64,000 bases of DNA from Candidatus Sumerlaeota bacterium (GTDB lineage Bacteria; Sumerlaeota; Sumerlaeia; JAFGJS01). The notes below the pieces were generated by a model. The model was not told the origin of the DNA, did no database searches, and saw only the letters and a program-made list of their open reading frames with translations. A program made the translations under genes and the position numbers. Positions 25,842-34,249 of this stretch are shown here, piece by piece. Numbering within the stretch: position 1 is the first letter of the stretch; each line of letters starts with the position of its first letter. The DNA lies in the NCBI GenBank assembly GCA_016928995.1, contig JAFGJS010000125.1, forward strand, positions 1-64,000, written 5' to 3'.

Positions 25842-27062
25842 ATGATGATGAAATCATGCTGCTTACGCCTCGCCATGACGGCGGCGTTGATGCTGATCGC
25901 AGGCTGGAATCCGACGGCGCAGGAGGCGGAGAGCGCCGATAACGCCGCAGCCGGGCGCGATATTCCGCTTTACGTGCTCGACGAGCGGGGAACGGAACTT
26001 TCCGGGTATCGCGTGATCGTGTATGATTCCAAAGGCGAAACCGTCCATTCCGAGTGGCTCACCTCGGATGATGAGCGCAAGCGGCTCTCCATTCCAGCCG
26101 AGGCTCTGACAGAAGGCGCGCGTGTCGTTGTGGACAAGCATCGCTACGCCGCGGAGTGGCTGAGCGGCGATCTGTCAAAAAAGGATACATTGCGTGTGAT
26201 CCTGCGGCCGGAGGGCAAGCTCAAGGGCAGTCTGTTCGACGCCGAAGGCAAGCCCGCGGCTGATCGTTACGTCTCGGCTTATGAGATCGACGCGGCGGAC
26301 AAGACATCCGTGGCCCTGACTGATGAGAACGGGGGATTCGTCATCGGTTCGCTGGCCAAGGGGGCCTACCGGCTGGAGATCCGCTTCGATGAAGAGGCTG
26401 TGCTGCTTGAGAATCCCGAACGGACGGTGAACGTCGATTACGGCCAGACCGTGGGTCCGGTGGAATTGCATATCGCCAAGGGCTATCCGGTCAGCGGCTC
26501 CGTGATCGACCTTGAAACCGGCCAGCCCGTGCGCGCCACGGTCTGGGTTTCGAACCAGCCTGGAATAAGCAAGACGCCGGCTGATGCTGAGGGGCGGTAC
26601 GTGATTTCGAATCTGCCGGCGGGATGGCATATGTTGCAATGCGGCGCCGAGGACGAAAATTACATCTCGGCTCCGTTGGATCAATCCGCTCCGCTCGGGT
26701 CACCGGGCGTTTTGCAGGTGCTGGTGCGCGATGCGCCGCTGGAGGCGATGGATTTTCGTTTGCAGCGCGGCTGCGCATTGGAATGCCGTCTGCTGAACGC
26801 GGAAGGCGCCGCGTTGACGGAGCGCAAGGTCTATCTGAACAGCGAAAATCCGCAAATTTCCCGCCTTGTGCGCCAAAGAGAGACCGTGACCAGTGACGAT
26901 GGCAAATTTCAGTTCAAGGGATTGCCCGAAAATGACGATTATTATTTTGTGATCCAACAAAACGGCGACGACTCGACGACCCAGCCCTTGCAGTTCACCA
27001 CCGCGCGATTTTCCCTTTCCCGCGAGGAGTCTCCGAAGGAGTTCACGATTCACTTAAAGTAA
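25842..27062 (+). CDS. Secreted protein with carboxypeptidase-regulatory-like domains
   Basis: A 406-aa protein starting at the ATG at 25842 (AAGGA upstream) in a run of three ATG codons. Signal peptide: hydrophobic LAMTAALMLIAGW ending near TAQ. The mature part contains about three prealbumin-like beta-sandwich repeats of the CarboxypepD_reg type, seen as G.L.D.EGKP...V.A....T.ENGGF.I.SL..G.Y.L patterns. Such domains are structural or adhesive. No enzymatic domain is visible. Confidence 0.8.
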   Translation: MMMKSCCLRLAMTAALMLIAGWNPTAQEAESADNAAAGRDIPLYVLDERGTELSGYRVIVYDSKGETVHSEWLTSDDERKRLSIPAEALTEGARVVVDKHRYAAEWLSGDLSKKDTLRVILRPEGKLKGSLFDAEGKPAADRYVSAYEIDAADKTSVALTDENGGFVIGSLAKGAYRLEIRFDEEAVLLENPERTVNVDYGQTVGPVELHIAKGYPVSGSVIDLETGQPVRATVWVSNQPGISKTPADAEGRYVISNLPAGWHMLQCGAEDENYISAPLDQSAPLGSPGVLQVLVRDAPLEAMDFRLQRGCALECRLLNAEGAALTERKVYLNSENPQISRLVRQRETVTSDDGKFQFKGLPENDDYYFVIQQNGDDSTTQPLQFTTARFSLSREESPKEFTIHLK

Positions 27063-27202
27063 GCGTGAAGCGTGTTGCGCATAATCCTGAAATGAAAAGC
27101 AAAGTTGGATCGCGGCCTTCCGCGGCATGACGTCTGCGCCGCTGAAGAGCTGATGTTTTGTGTGGGGCGGGCGCGTGTTTTGCATGGTTAGGCGTGGGGA
27201 AG

Positions 27203-28606
27203 ATGAAGCAGTTGGTGTGTAGCATCGTGGCAGCTGGTTTGGTTGTATTGGTCCCTGATTGGTCCTTTGCTCAATCCGAGAGAAATCCAGCCATTAGCGC
27301 CTATGCGGGATCGTCCGCGGTCTCCGAGCAGCCGTTCAAGACGCGGATGCTGCCGATCATGGAAGGCTGGGCGCGCAATTCCGTCAATGGCGTGATCTTC
27401 CGCAAGAATTCCATCGTCACATATCGCGACACGCAGTACGTGGCTTTCTATGACGCCCAGGGCCGCGTCGTGCTGGCCAAACGAACGCTTGGCGCCGTCG
27501 ATTGGGAAATCCGCGTCACGCAATACGCCTGGGAGATTCGCACGACGGAATACACCGGCAACACGAAAGACGCGCATAACACGATCTGCATCATGGCCGA
27601 TGGTGAAGGCTATCTGCATATGGCCTGGGATCAGCATAATAATTCGCTGCATTACTGCCGCAGCGTGTCGCCGGGATCGCTGGAACTGACCAACAAGCTC
27701 TCCATGACGGGCCGGAAAGAAGATAAAGTGACCTATCCCGAGTTCTACCGGCTGCTGAACGGCGATCTCCTGTTTTTCTATCGCGACGGCAGCTCCGGCA
27801 ACGGCAACCTGATGATCAACTACTACGACACCGCAAGGAAAAACTGGATGCAGCTGCATGACGGTCTGATCAGCGGCGAAGGGCGCAGGAACGCATACTG
27901 GCAGACGGCCATCGACACGAACGGCCTGATTCATCTTTCCTGGGTCTGGCGTGAAACCAGCGATGTCGCCACGAATCACGACATCTGTTACGCGCGGTCC
28001 ACGGACGGCGGAATCACCTGGGAGCAGTCCACCGGCGAACGGTATTTCCTTCCCATCACCGCGGGAACCGCCGAGTACGCTTGCCGGATCCCGACGAATA
28101 GCGAGCTGATCAACCAGACTTCGATGTGCGCCGACACGGAAGGCCGGCCGTATATCGCGACGTACTGGCGGCCGCAAGACACCAGGGTTCCGCAGTATTT
28201 CCTCGTTTACCATGACGGCCGGGATTGGAGAAGCTCGCAGGTTTCCCAGCGCTATACGCCGTTCACGCTGAAGGGCGCGGGGAGCAAGCGTATTCCGATT
28301 TCGCGGCCGCAGATCGTGGCCAAGACCATCGGCGATACGCAAAAGGCTTATATGATTTTTCGCGACATTGAACGCGGCAATCGTGTGTCGGTGGCGATCT
28401 GCGACGACCTGAGCGGCAAGCAATGGCTCTTCGCGGATTTGACCACGGAATCCGTCGGACTATGGGAGCCGAGCTACGACACCGAGTTATGGAATCTGAC
28501 CAAGGATCTGCACATCTTCGTGCAGAACGTGGGCCAGGGCGACGGCGAGACGCTTGAGAACGTCGCGCCGCAAATGGTCAACATCCTGGAGTGGCGCCCG
28601 GAGTAA
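27203..28606 (+). CDS. Secreted BNR-repeat protein (BNR_4-like, possible polysaccharide lyase or hydrolase)
   Basis: A 467-aa protein with signal peptide MKQLVCSIVAAGLVVLVPDW then SFAQ; GGGGA precedes the ATG at 27203. It is a beta-propeller type with several Asp-box-like motifs such as STDGGITWEQ, YDTARKNWMQ and YHDGRDWRSS. The pattern HNTICIMADGEGYLHMAWDQ with HNNSLHY fits the BNR_4 family, which overlaps ulvan/uronic-acid lyases (PL24 type). It is followed by a convergent rhamnogalacturonan-acetylesterase-like gene, so an acidic, rhamnose-containing polysaccharide is a reasonable guess. Confidence 0.8.
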   Translation: MKQLVCSIVAAGLVVLVPDWSFAQSERNPAISAYAGSSAVSEQPFKTRMLPIMEGWARNSVNGVIFRKNSIVTYRDTQYVAFYDAQGRVVLAKRTLGAVDWEIRVTQYAWEIRTTEYTGNTKDAHNTICIMADGEGYLHMAWDQHNNSLHYCRSVSPGSLELTNKLSMTGRKEDKVTYPEFYRLLNGDLLFFYRDGSSGNGNLMINYYDTARKNWMQLHDGLISGEGRRNAYWQTAIDTNGLIHLSWVWRETSDVATNHDICYARSTDGGITWEQSTGERYFLPITAGTAEYACRIPTNSELINQTSMCADTEGRPYIATYWRPQDTRVPQYFLVYHDGRDWRSSQVSQRYTPFTLKGAGSKRIPISRPQIVAKTIGDTQKAYMIFRDIERGNRVSVAICDDLSGKQWLFADLTTESVGLWEPSYDTELWNLTKDLHIFVQNVGQGDGETLENVAPQMVNILEWRPE

Positions 28607-28639
28607 GGTCAGCGCATTTGTAAATGGATCGATATGGTT

Positions 28640-29341
28640 TTATTCAGGCGTCTCGCTCTCACTCCATGCGGGGACATCTGGAACGACGGCCTTGAGTTCT
28701 TTCAGGATCAGCATCGCGATGGCGCCGGCGCCTTGCGGGCTGAAATGAGTCGTGTCCTTTTCGTTATAATTATACGCCGCGCTCGCCTCCGGACCGATTT
28801 CATTATGATGCGCAACGCTGACGGCATAGAGATCGATGAAAGGAACCTGTTCTTCGGCGGCCACTTCCTGCGCCGCTTTTGCGTAGAAGGTCAGATTGGC
28901 TTTCAAACCTTCCTCCCTGGGCTTGATCTTGCCGTTTTCGTCGAAGTTGCGGCGCGTCACGGAACTGAGAATGATCGCCTGCGCCCCGGCCTGCTTGACT
29001 CGATCCACATACGATTTGAGTTTGGCCTTGTACTCTTCGGTGTCATATTTTTTCTGGTCGTTGTGGCCGAATTGAATCAGCACATAGTCGGGCTTGAGTT
29101 CCAGCAGCTCGTCCAGCTTGCCGGAAAGCGATTCCAGCGTCGCGCCGTTCTTGGCGTAGTTCAGCACCTGCGCCTTATCGCCGATTCGCGTCGCAAACGC
29201 AGGCCCCCATCCATATCGGGTAGCCACGGTCGAATCGCCGATCAATCCAATCGTCACTGTCGTCGCCTGGGCTTCAAAAGAATTCACGATCATCACTCCC
29301 GCCAATAGTAAAATAACTCTGAGCAATGTATCGCTGAACAT
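28640..29341 (-). CDS. Rhamnogalacturonan acetylesterase-like SGNH hydrolase (CE12 type)
   Basis: A 233-aa secreted esterase with signal peptide ending near EAQA. Block I GDSTVATRYGWG (Ser37), block III FGHNDQKKY and the C-terminal D-x-x-H motif DTTHFSPQGA form the SGNH catalytic set. The GDST variant and the spacing are typical of rhamnogalacturonan acetylesterase. It should remove acetyl groups from pectin side regions and so help lyases such as the one at 296-2839. It converges with the BNR-protein gene. Confidence 0.87.
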   Translation of the reverse strand: MFSDTLLRVILLLAGVMIVNSFEAQATTVTIGLIGDSTVATRYGWGPAFATRIGDKAQVLNYAKNGATLESLSGKLDELLELKPDYVLIQFGHNDQKKYDTEEYKAKLKSYVDRVKQAGAQAIILSSVTRRNFDENGKIKPREEGLKANLTFYAKAAQEVAAEEQVPFIDLYAVSVAHHNEIGPEASAAYNYNEKDTTHFSPQGAGAIAMLILKELKAVVPDVPAWSESETPE

Positions 29342-29426
29342 AAGAGGCTCCTTGGCTCTGCCGTTGTTTTGGATTCAACGCTTATGCGAAATGCTTTTCC
29401 TTTATTAAACGAATCTGATAATTCGA

Positions 29427-32400
29427 TTAACAGTATCTTTCAGGCAAAGCTTTGACGATGCGGACGGTCTCCAGGCTGACGCGGACGACCTGGCCGATCA
29501 GGCGGACGATGTATTGCGGATCGTCCGCGCGGTTGGGATCGGAGACGATGCCGGTGCGCTTGTCGGTTTTGACCTGATACTGATCGATGACCCACTCCAG
29601 CGCGCTGCGGTTGCCCAGGCGGTACTCGAAGGTTTCGGGCGGGATGCCGCCGAGGGTCAGCGTGTCGTTCACCTTCAGCGCGGATTTGTCCTTCGACAGC
29701 CGCAGCTTCTCCACACGATACGACAGCGGCTTGCCCGGCGTTTCGTTCCATTGCAGTTCGTACGGCTTCAGGCTTTCATAGTTCAGGTGCAGTTCGGCCA
29801 GTTCGCGCCCCGCTTGGGAGAACGCCTGGAAATTCGGCGCGAACGGAATGCGCGGCAGTTCCCGCTTCAGGCAATCCGCGAACCGCTCGAGATACCCCGG
29901 ATGATGCAGCACGCCATAAACGTAATAGAAGATGTCCCACTTTTCGATCTTCCTGCCTTGCTTGCCATAATGCTCGCGAAACTGTTCCAGCGCCCAATCT
30001 GTAATATTCTCCCGACGGTTCGAGCCGTCTTCATCATAACTATAAAATGGAAAACATTTGCCAGGGCGACCACCCACAGCTTCATTTGGTGTGCACGCTG
30101 AAATCAAATGGGAGAATGCCATTTGCGAATGGTTTGTGGTGTGTATGATTAAATTTGAATCTTCTTTTGTAGATATTGGATAGATATGTAAAAGAGAATA
30201 TATTTCTTCATTAAAAATCCTATCGAAGAATAGGTGTCTTTTCGTAAAAGGGCGATAAAGCGAAAAACGAATCTTATTTGGAGAGAACTCAGCATAATGC
30301 CCTCGTTGAAGGTCTAATTTAAGATCACGACTCCAAGAAATATTTTCATATTTTACAAAATTATCGACACCAATCCTGTCTTGCTCAGATTGAGGAGTCC
30401 TTTTCCAACGATCAACTTCTGAGTTATAATCTTCAATGAACTGATGGACGCGCTTTTCCAATTTCTTTTTAGCAAAGTCATATACTATCACATCGCGGTT
30501 GGTCTTCACGCCACCGGAGAATACTTTGAAGATCGTTTCGACATCCTCACGTTTGTCGGCTTTGGTTTCTTTCGATCCGATGGATATGAATTTCCGAAAA
30601 ACTTCCTGATCTTCAGGTATAAGCCAGGTATGCTCATTATCAGGATGAAGTTTTTGCCAATCGATTTTATTAATGCTTCCATGCTCTATAAGGTAGTTTT
30701 CTTTTTCTTCCGCTCGCCAATAATCTTCAACTGAATGAAATGAAAGTTGCTTATCATTTGTCATTCGCTTGCGAATCAGTACGCTGATACCTACACCACA
30801 TCGAATCATATCATGAAATATATTTCCGCCTTCTCTTCGTCTGCGTTCTCCTGATGTTCTGGCATTGCCTTTGAAATCGAAATGATAAATTGAATCGAAG
30901 TCTTTTAGAAGGTGTTTGCGAAAACCATCGAAAGCAACTCCATTCAAGAAGCCATTATTCGAAACAAAGCAGACAATGCCGTCGCGACTTTCAAGGCGAT
31001 CCGTGGCCCAGCGAAAGAATTTCACATAGGCGTCGCTGAGGGCGTTCTTGTTTGTTGCCTTTGAGTCGTGGGCGTAGGTGTCTTTGATGCGCTTTTCGAC
31101 GGCGGGGTATTTGCGGTTCTTGTTGTTGTCGTTTTCATTGAGTTGGCCGACGTTGTAAGGCGGATTGCCGAGGATGACGGTGATCGGGGCGGCGGTCTGG
31201 CGTTCGACGCGCTCGGTGTTCCTTTCGCTGAAGGCCAGCAGATCACGTTCTTTCTCAGCCAGCGAGAGTGTGTCTACGAAGCAGAGACCTTCGAACGGCT
31301 CATAGCGTCCGGCGAGTTCGTAGTAGGCGTGCTCGATGTTCAGCGCGGCGATGTAATATGGCATCAGCATGACTTCGTTGGCGAAAAGGCGCTGGCGATA
31401 GAATTCCTCGAGTTTGCGTTTGGGCGCGCGGCGCAGCAGGTTGACCACGAAACTGCCGGTGCCGGTGCAGGGATCGAGCACGGTGACGTCCGGATCGCCG
31501 AGGGATTTGCCGAATTCGCTCTTCAACACCTCCTCCACCGAGGCGCACATGAAATCGACGATGGGCTGCGGGGTGTAGACGATGCCGTGGGTGTCGGCGG
31601 TCTTCACGCAATAGCCCTGGAAGAAGCGCTCGTACACGGTGTTGAGGAAATGCTGCTTGTCGCTGAAGTGCGTCAGCGTGCGCGCGGCGGATTCGATGGC
31701 CAGATAGAAGCGGTCGAGCGAGGCGAGGTATTCCTTGCGGTTGAAACTCTGGCTGACCAGCGCGTCGATGACTTTCTCCACTTCGGCGGCGATGACGTTG
31801 CGGCGGGTGAAGTCGGCGTTGTCGAAGATCGTGCGGATCAGGCGCTCGGTGAGGAGATGCTGCACGAGCATTTCGTCCACGGCTTCGCGCGCGAGGTTCG
31901 GGTTGAGCGACTCGCGGCAGAGGGCGAAGAATTCCTTGAAGGATTGCTGGAAGCGGCGGTTGCTCTGGTGCGCCTCTTCGATTTTGTCCACGAGTCCGCG
32001 CGCGAGTTCGGGCACACGCTCCTTGAAGGATTCCACGGCCTGCTCGAACTCATGAATATCCGGCTCGACGTGGGCGTAAAAGCGCTGGAGCAGATCGGCG
32101 AGTTGCTGTTTATCGGTGAGATCGGCGCGCAACATTTCGCGTCCGTCCTGATAGAGCAGGGCATCACGGGAATTCTCAAAGATAGTGTTGGTCAGCGGAT
32201 AGCCGCGCTCGGTCTTGGCTGCTGCGGCGGCGGCAAGATCGTCATCGGGATCCTTTGCCTCCCAGTAACCGCGCGGCAGGCTGTTGGCGTCGCGCAACGT
32301 GCCGTCCGGGCGGATGGAGCGTCCTTCGGCGGAATGGGCGCTGAGTTCGGGGATCAAGACCCATTTATGCGTCCTGGCCGTTGTGGTCAGCAAATCCTGA

Positions 32401-32519
32401 AACGCGGAACGCAACGCGCCTTCGTGTTTGACTCCTTCTTTCTCATAACGGCGCAATGTGGCGTAGTAATCGCGGATGGCTTTGGGGCTGATTGATGCGC
32501 TGGAGCGTTGAGCAGTCAT
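29427..32519 (-). CDS. Single-chain type IIG-like restriction-modification enzyme
   Basis: A 1030-aa protein; the ATG at 32519 is preferred to a TTG 6 bp upstream. The N-terminal nuclease-like domain has RPDG (D72) and GYWEAKD (E87, K89), a PD-(D/E)xK pattern. A helical connector follows, then an N6-adenine methyltransferase: motif X GIVYTPQPIVDFM, motif I DPCTGTG (349-355) and motif IV NPPY (452-455). The C-terminus should hold target recognition. No helicase motifs are present, so it is not a full type ISP or type I enzyme. The DNA for residues about 520-840 (30000-30960) is much more AT-rich than both flanks. It stands alone without separate specificity or methylase genes. Confidence 0.85.
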   Translation of the reverse strand: MTAQRSSASISPKAIRDYYATLRRYEKEGVKHEGALRSAFQDLLTTTARTHKWVLIPELSAHSAEGRSIRPDGTLRDANSLPRGYWEAKDPDDDLAAAAAAKTERGYPLTNTIFENSRDALLYQDGREMLRADLTDKQQLADLLQRFYAHVEPDIHEFEQAVESFKERVPELARGLVDKIEEAHQSNRRFQQSFKEFFALCRESLNPNLAREAVDEMLVQHLLTERLIRTIFDNADFTRRNVIAAEVEKVIDALVSQSFNRKEYLASLDRFYLAIESAARTLTHFSDKQHFLNTVYERFFQGYCVKTADTHGIVYTPQPIVDFMCASVEEVLKSEFGKSLGDPDVTVLDPCTGTGSFVVNLLRRAPKRKLEEFYRQRLFANEVMLMPYYIAALNIEHAYYELAGRYEPFEGLCFVDTLSLAEKERDLLAFSERNTERVERQTAAPITVILGNPPYNVGQLNENDNNKNRKYPAVEKRIKDTYAHDSKATNKNALSDAYVKFFRWATDRLESRDGIVCFVSNNGFLNGVAFDGFRKHLLKDFDSIYHFDFKGNARTSGERRRREGGNIFHDMIRCGVGISVLIRKRMTNDKQLSFHSVEDYWRAEEKENYLIEHGSINKIDWQKLHPDNEHTWLIPEDQEVFRKFISIGSKETKADKREDVETIFKVFSGGVKTNRDVIVYDFAKKKLEKRVHQFIEDYNSEVDRWKRTPQSEQDRIGVDNFVKYENISWSRDLKLDLQRGHYAEFSPNKIRFSLYRPFTKRHLFFDRIFNEEIYSLLHIYPISTKEDSNLIIHTTNHSQMAFSHLISACTPNEAVGGRPGKCFPFYSYDEDGSNRRENITDWALEQFREHYGKQGRKIEKWDIFYYVYGVLHHPGYLERFADCLKRELPRIPFAPNFQAFSQAGRELAELHLNYESLKPYELQWNETPGKPLSYRVEKLRLSKDKSALKVNDTLTLGGIPPETFEYRLGNRSALEWVIDQYQVKTDKRTGIVSDPNRADDPQYIVRLIGQVVRVSLETVRIVKALPERYC

Positions 32520-32708
32520 GAGCAATGAGACCTTGTTCGCATTTTCTGTTCGTTTCTGGGATGACTAAGCGCTAGATAGATTATGAGAATCGTGTTTGTT
32601 CGTGCAAGTGAAAGGTTTCAACTGCTTCGAAGTTCTTTTAACTTTCTTCGAGGTTTTGATCAGGTCTTTGTGCTTGCGTGGGGCGGGGAGGTTTGGAAGA
32701 GTTCGGGC

Positions 32709-33827
32709 ATGGATGAGCGGGATTCACAGTCTGGTTTGCGCACACTTCACATCGACACGGGATTGGAGTGGCGCGGGGGGCAGAATCAGTCCTGGCAATT
32801 GTGCCTGGGATTGCTGGCGCGTGGTCATGAGGTGTTGGCGCTGGCGCAGCCGGGATCGCCTTGGGCGGAGCGGTTGCGGGAGGCGGGCGTAGAGGTGCGG
32901 GAGATTCGCATGCGCGGCGAGTTCGATCCGATCGCCGTGCGCGGCATCCGGCGCGCGATCCGGGAATTCAAGCCGCACTTGATTCATACGCACACGGCGC
33001 ATGCGCATGGGCTGGCCGTGTGGGCCGCTGGACGGCGCCCGGACATTCCGGTGGTCGTGTCGCGGCGGGTGGATTTCGCCATCGGCGGCAACTGGCTCTC
33101 GCGGCGCAAGTACGGCCATCCGGTGTGCCGCTATCTGGCGATCAGCAACGGCGTGCGCGACGTGCTGATCGACGGCGGGATTCCGGCGGAGCGCATCCGC
33201 ATCGCGCCGTCGGGCGTCGATCCGATGCGATTCGAGGGCGCGCATGACCGGGCGAAGGCGCGCGGCGAGTTGGGGCTGGATGACGGCGCGTTCGCAATCC
33301 TGAACGTCGCGGCGCTGACGGATCACAAAGATCAAACCACGCTGATCCGCGCCGCGCAAGGAGTCGTCCGTCAGGCGGAAAACGCGACGGTGTTGATCGC
33401 CGGCGAGGGTGAATTGCAGCCGGAGTTGGAACGGCTGATCGCGGAACTGGGGCTGGCCGGCAAGGTGCGCTTGCTGGGTCATCGCGCGGATGTGCCGGAG
33501 TTGCTGGCCGCGAGCGATCTGTTTGTCATGTCGAGCAAGCTCGAGGGGCTGTGCACCTCGATCATTGATGCGATGTTGATGCGCGCGCCTGTCGTGGCCT
33601 GCGCGGCTGGCGGCATTCCCGACCTTGTCATTCACGAGCAGACCGGCTTGCTCGCGCCGCCGCAGGAGCCGCAGGCTCTGACCGAGGCGATCTTGCGGTT
33701 GCATGGTGACGCGGCGTTGCGCGAGCGTCTGGCCGAAGCCGCCCACAAGCATGCCATGCAGCATTTCACCTGCGACAGCATGGTCGAAGCCACGCTGCGC
33801 GCTTACCGTGAATTTTTGGAATCCTAG
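32709..33827 (+). CDS. GT4-family glycosyltransferase
   Basis: A 372-aa protein from the ATG at 32709 (GAAGAG upstream); a frame open to 32583 adds unrelated sequence. It shows N-terminal LHIDTGLEWRGGQNQSWQL, the acceptor-domain HTHTAHAHGLA, and the C-terminal donor domain with APSGVDPMRF, LGHRADVPELLAASDLFVMS and the E-x7-E region SSKLEGLCTSIIDAMLMRAP. It is a GT-B fold enzyme transferring a sugar from a nucleotide donor, probably for cell-surface glycans; the specificity is unknown. It is divergent from the restriction-modification gene. Confidence 0.9.
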   Translation: MDERDSQSGLRTLHIDTGLEWRGGQNQSWQLCLGLLARGHEVLALAQPGSPWAERLREAGVEVREIRMRGEFDPIAVRGIRRAIREFKPHLIHTHTAHAHGLAVWAAGRRPDIPVVVSRRVDFAIGGNWLSRRKYGHPVCRYLAISNGVRDVLIDGGIPAERIRIAPSGVDPMRFEGAHDRAKARGELGLDDGAFAILNVAALTDHKDQTTLIRAAQGVVRQAENATVLIAGEGELQPELERLIAELGLAGKVRLLGHRADVPELLAASDLFVMSSKLEGLCTSIIDAMLMRAPVVACAAGGIPDLVIHEQTGLLAPPQEPQALTEAILRLHGDAALRERLAEAAHKHAMQHFTCDSMVEATLRAYREFLES

Positions 33828-33854
33828 GCCGATTCGAACTTTCCTTTCCCCATT

Positions 33855-33888
33855 TAACAATTCGCAATTCGCAATTCACAATTCACAA
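33855..33888. repeat. Short tandem CAATTC-type repeats
   Basis: CAATTCG and CAATTCA units recur four times in a row just downstream of the glycosyltransferase gene. It is probably a low-complexity or dispersed-repeat remnant. Confidence 0.5.
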
Positions 33889-33939
33889 AGCGCAATAGCC
33901 AATTGCCGACTGTACACGGTCAGGGAAAGAGAACTTCTT

Positions 33940-34063
33940 AAGAGCGTGTGTGAAAAATGTGGCACGGGCGTCTCGCCCGTGATTGGCCGAAGAAACGAAT
34001 TCCTATAAAATACATGGGCAAGATGCCCATGCCACGCTCCAAGTCCTTTTTAAATGCGCTCTG
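33940..34063. repeat. Two-hairpin palindromic element C
   Basis: An outer GTGGCA/TGCCAC inverted repeat (33959 and 34030) encloses the hairpins CACGGGCG-TCT-CGCCCGTG and CATGGGCA-AGA-TGCCCATG. AGAGCG at 33941 pairs with CGCTCT near 34057. The architecture is the same as copies A and B of the other two-hairpin repeat, but the sequence is different. It occupies most of the 33828-34249 gap. Confidence 0.65.
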
Positions 34064-34249
34064 AGAGATATTTCACCATCAAGGCGCAATGCTGGCAATA
34101 GCGCTTGACAGGCGGAATGGGAAAATAATTAATTAGCGCGACTGTGCGAAATTCCGGCGGCAAAACAGCCGTCCATACATCGAGCGGCGTAAGCCGCGGC
34201 CACGCCTGACGCGATGCGTCCACACCAAATAACCGGAGAGATGGATTCG

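Noticed and set aside
31068-32495. 475-codon plus-strand frame across the restriction-modification gene
   Set aside because: Antisense shadow of the GC-rich half; it disappears in the AT-rich half, as a shadow should.
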